DNA of 7,249 nt from Lysobacterales bacterium CG02_land_8_20_14_3_00_62_12 (GTDB taxonomy: Bacteria; Pseudomonadota; Gammaproteobacteria; Xanthomonadales; Ahniellaceae), in NCBI GenBank assembly GCA_002785585.1, contig PEUI01000259.1, forward strand, positions 1 to 7,249, read 5' to 3'. The number at the start of each line of letters is the position of its first letter. Positions within the stretch are counted from its first letter, which is position 1. Shown one piece after another: positions 5,433 through 7,249 of this stretch. The notes beneath the pieces were generated by a model. That model was given only the letters and a program-made list of their open reading frames with translations. It was not told where the DNA came from and searched no databases. The translations under genes and the position numbers were made by a program.

Positions 5433-6388
5433 GCCGGGCCGGACTGCCGCCACGGTCGCGACAAACTCGATCGGCACCGCTACCAGTTCCATCGCCCGAT
5501 TGACCTGGACGACGAAATGCAGATGTGGCCCGCTGGAAAATCCGGTGTTGCCGGAGCGCGCCAGCACTTGGCCGACGCTGACTTTTTGGCCGGGCGTGAC
5601 CAGGCTGCTTTCCAGTTGCAAATGCGCATACACCGCCATGCTGCCATCGCTATGCAGCACCCGCACCGAATTGGCACGGTCGCCGTAGCGCTGCCGATCG
5701 AGGCCGGCGCCGAAGAAGTCGCGCTCCACTTGCATCACCACACCGGCGCGCGCCGCCCGCACTTCGGTGCCCTCGGCGACGGCCAGATCATAGGCATAGC
5801 GTGATTGCGGATCGGTGTGCGAGAACTGGCCATTCGGGCCTTGCGCCAAGCGGTAGTTCACCGCCGCCGCAAACGGCAGCGCATAGCGCACGGCGTCGTC
5901 GTGGTGGGCGCTGGGGTCACCGGGCACCGCGCGATAGCTCAGCGCATAACTGCTGGCCTGGCGACGATCAGCCGGCGCCAGCCGCGCCACCTGGCGCCGC
6001 TCCAGCGCGTTGAGCACCACCTGCAGCGGCAGCGGCGGGTCGCTGGCAATATTCAGCGCCTGATCGAAAACGATCTCGACGGCGACCGGACCACGCCAGC
6101 GGTTTTGGAAGATCAGATTCCTGGCCGACTCGGCGTCTTCGGAAATCAACTCGACGATGTCTTGATGCTCAGTCCGGATCAGGCTGGTCTTGAGATCGCT
6201 GATCGTGGTCTCGGTCGGTGGTCGATCCGTAAAGTGACGGATGCCGTTGGCATCCCGGTACTGGTAAATGTGTTTGGCGGCGGCCGGCGTGACGCCGACG
6301 GTGACGATGACGGCAACGCCAATACCGGCGACCAGCAACGCGGCGTGCCGATACGCGCGCCACCGTTGCGCTGGAGTGTGATCGGCGT

Positions 6389-6395
<7 letters not shown>
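5427..6395 (-). CDS. Secreted M23-family peptidase (LytM-like) with N-terminal DUF4124-like domain
   Basis: This 322-residue protein probably acts in the periplasm on peptidoglycan peptides or as a LytM-type amidase activator. Residues 1-40 form a signal peptide or anchor: basic RWRAYRHAA, a hydrophobic core (LLVAGIGVAVIVTVGV), then a likely cut after PAAA. A DUF4124-like motif, HIYQYRDANGIRHFTDRPP, follows at 42-60. The C-terminal M23 domain (about 190-300) has YAYDLAVAEGTEVRAARAG with Asp203, VYAHL with His258, and GPHLHF with His291 and His293. The usual His four residues before the Asp is absent; the nearest, His193, is ten before, a spacing I recall in some M23 relatives, so activity is likely but unproven. 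The ATG at 6395 overlaps the sdaA stop in ATGTTGA, indicating translational coupling. The open frame extends upstream inside sdaA, but those residues are antisense-free overlap, not signal-like. Confidence 0.88.

Positions 6396-7249
<854 letters not shown>

Overview
The window looks like a chromosomal segment of a GC-rich proteobacterium, most likely a gammaproteobacterium near the Xanthomonadales/Nevskiales. That placement rests on inference from the right half: htpG, an Hsp15 gene, an M23 peptidase with an N-terminal DUF4124-like domain, and a single-chain iron-sulfur L-serine dehydratase, all with uniform GC-rich codon use. No rRNA or tRNA is present to fix the taxonomy.

The left part (about 1-2311) is accessory DNA with a slightly more AT-rich, mixed composition. 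An unidentified partial reading frame (1-255) runs tail to tail into a D12-class adenine DNA methyltransferase on the minus strand (272-1180). A 74-base divergent intergenic region follows, holding inverted repeats. Then comes a plus-strand pair: a 71-residue XRE/Cro-type regulator (1255-1470) and an overlapping 283-residue protein (1460-2311) with a PD-(D/E)XK-like signature (D170, E184-I-K186). The order M gene, operator region, small regulator, overlapping nuclease matches controller-protein-regulated type II restriction-modification systems. I infer a complete, compact type II R-M cassette whose restriction enzyme is not one I recognise.

The middle (2312-3105) has no intact gene. It holds two strong imperfect hairpins (2350-2380 and 2406-2443), a decayed fragment of an RHS-repeat core (about 2641-2835), and, cutting directly into that fragment, three tandem copies of a 52-bp GC-rich repeat (2836-2991), each with a palindromic CTCTCCCGC/GCGGGAGAG-like stem. 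This looks like a scar zone between the accessory island and the core chromosome.

The right part is housekeeping. htpG (3106-5010) and hslR (5025-5432) form a plus-strand heat-shock pair with a possible sigma-32 promoter (CTTGAAA at 3041). Facing them on the minus strand are sdaA (5' end beyond the window, stop at 6389) and an M23 peptidase gene (6395-5427), overlapping by 7 bases. The converging units meet at a 6-base palindrome, CTATAG, that supplies the stop codon for both hslR and the peptidase gene.
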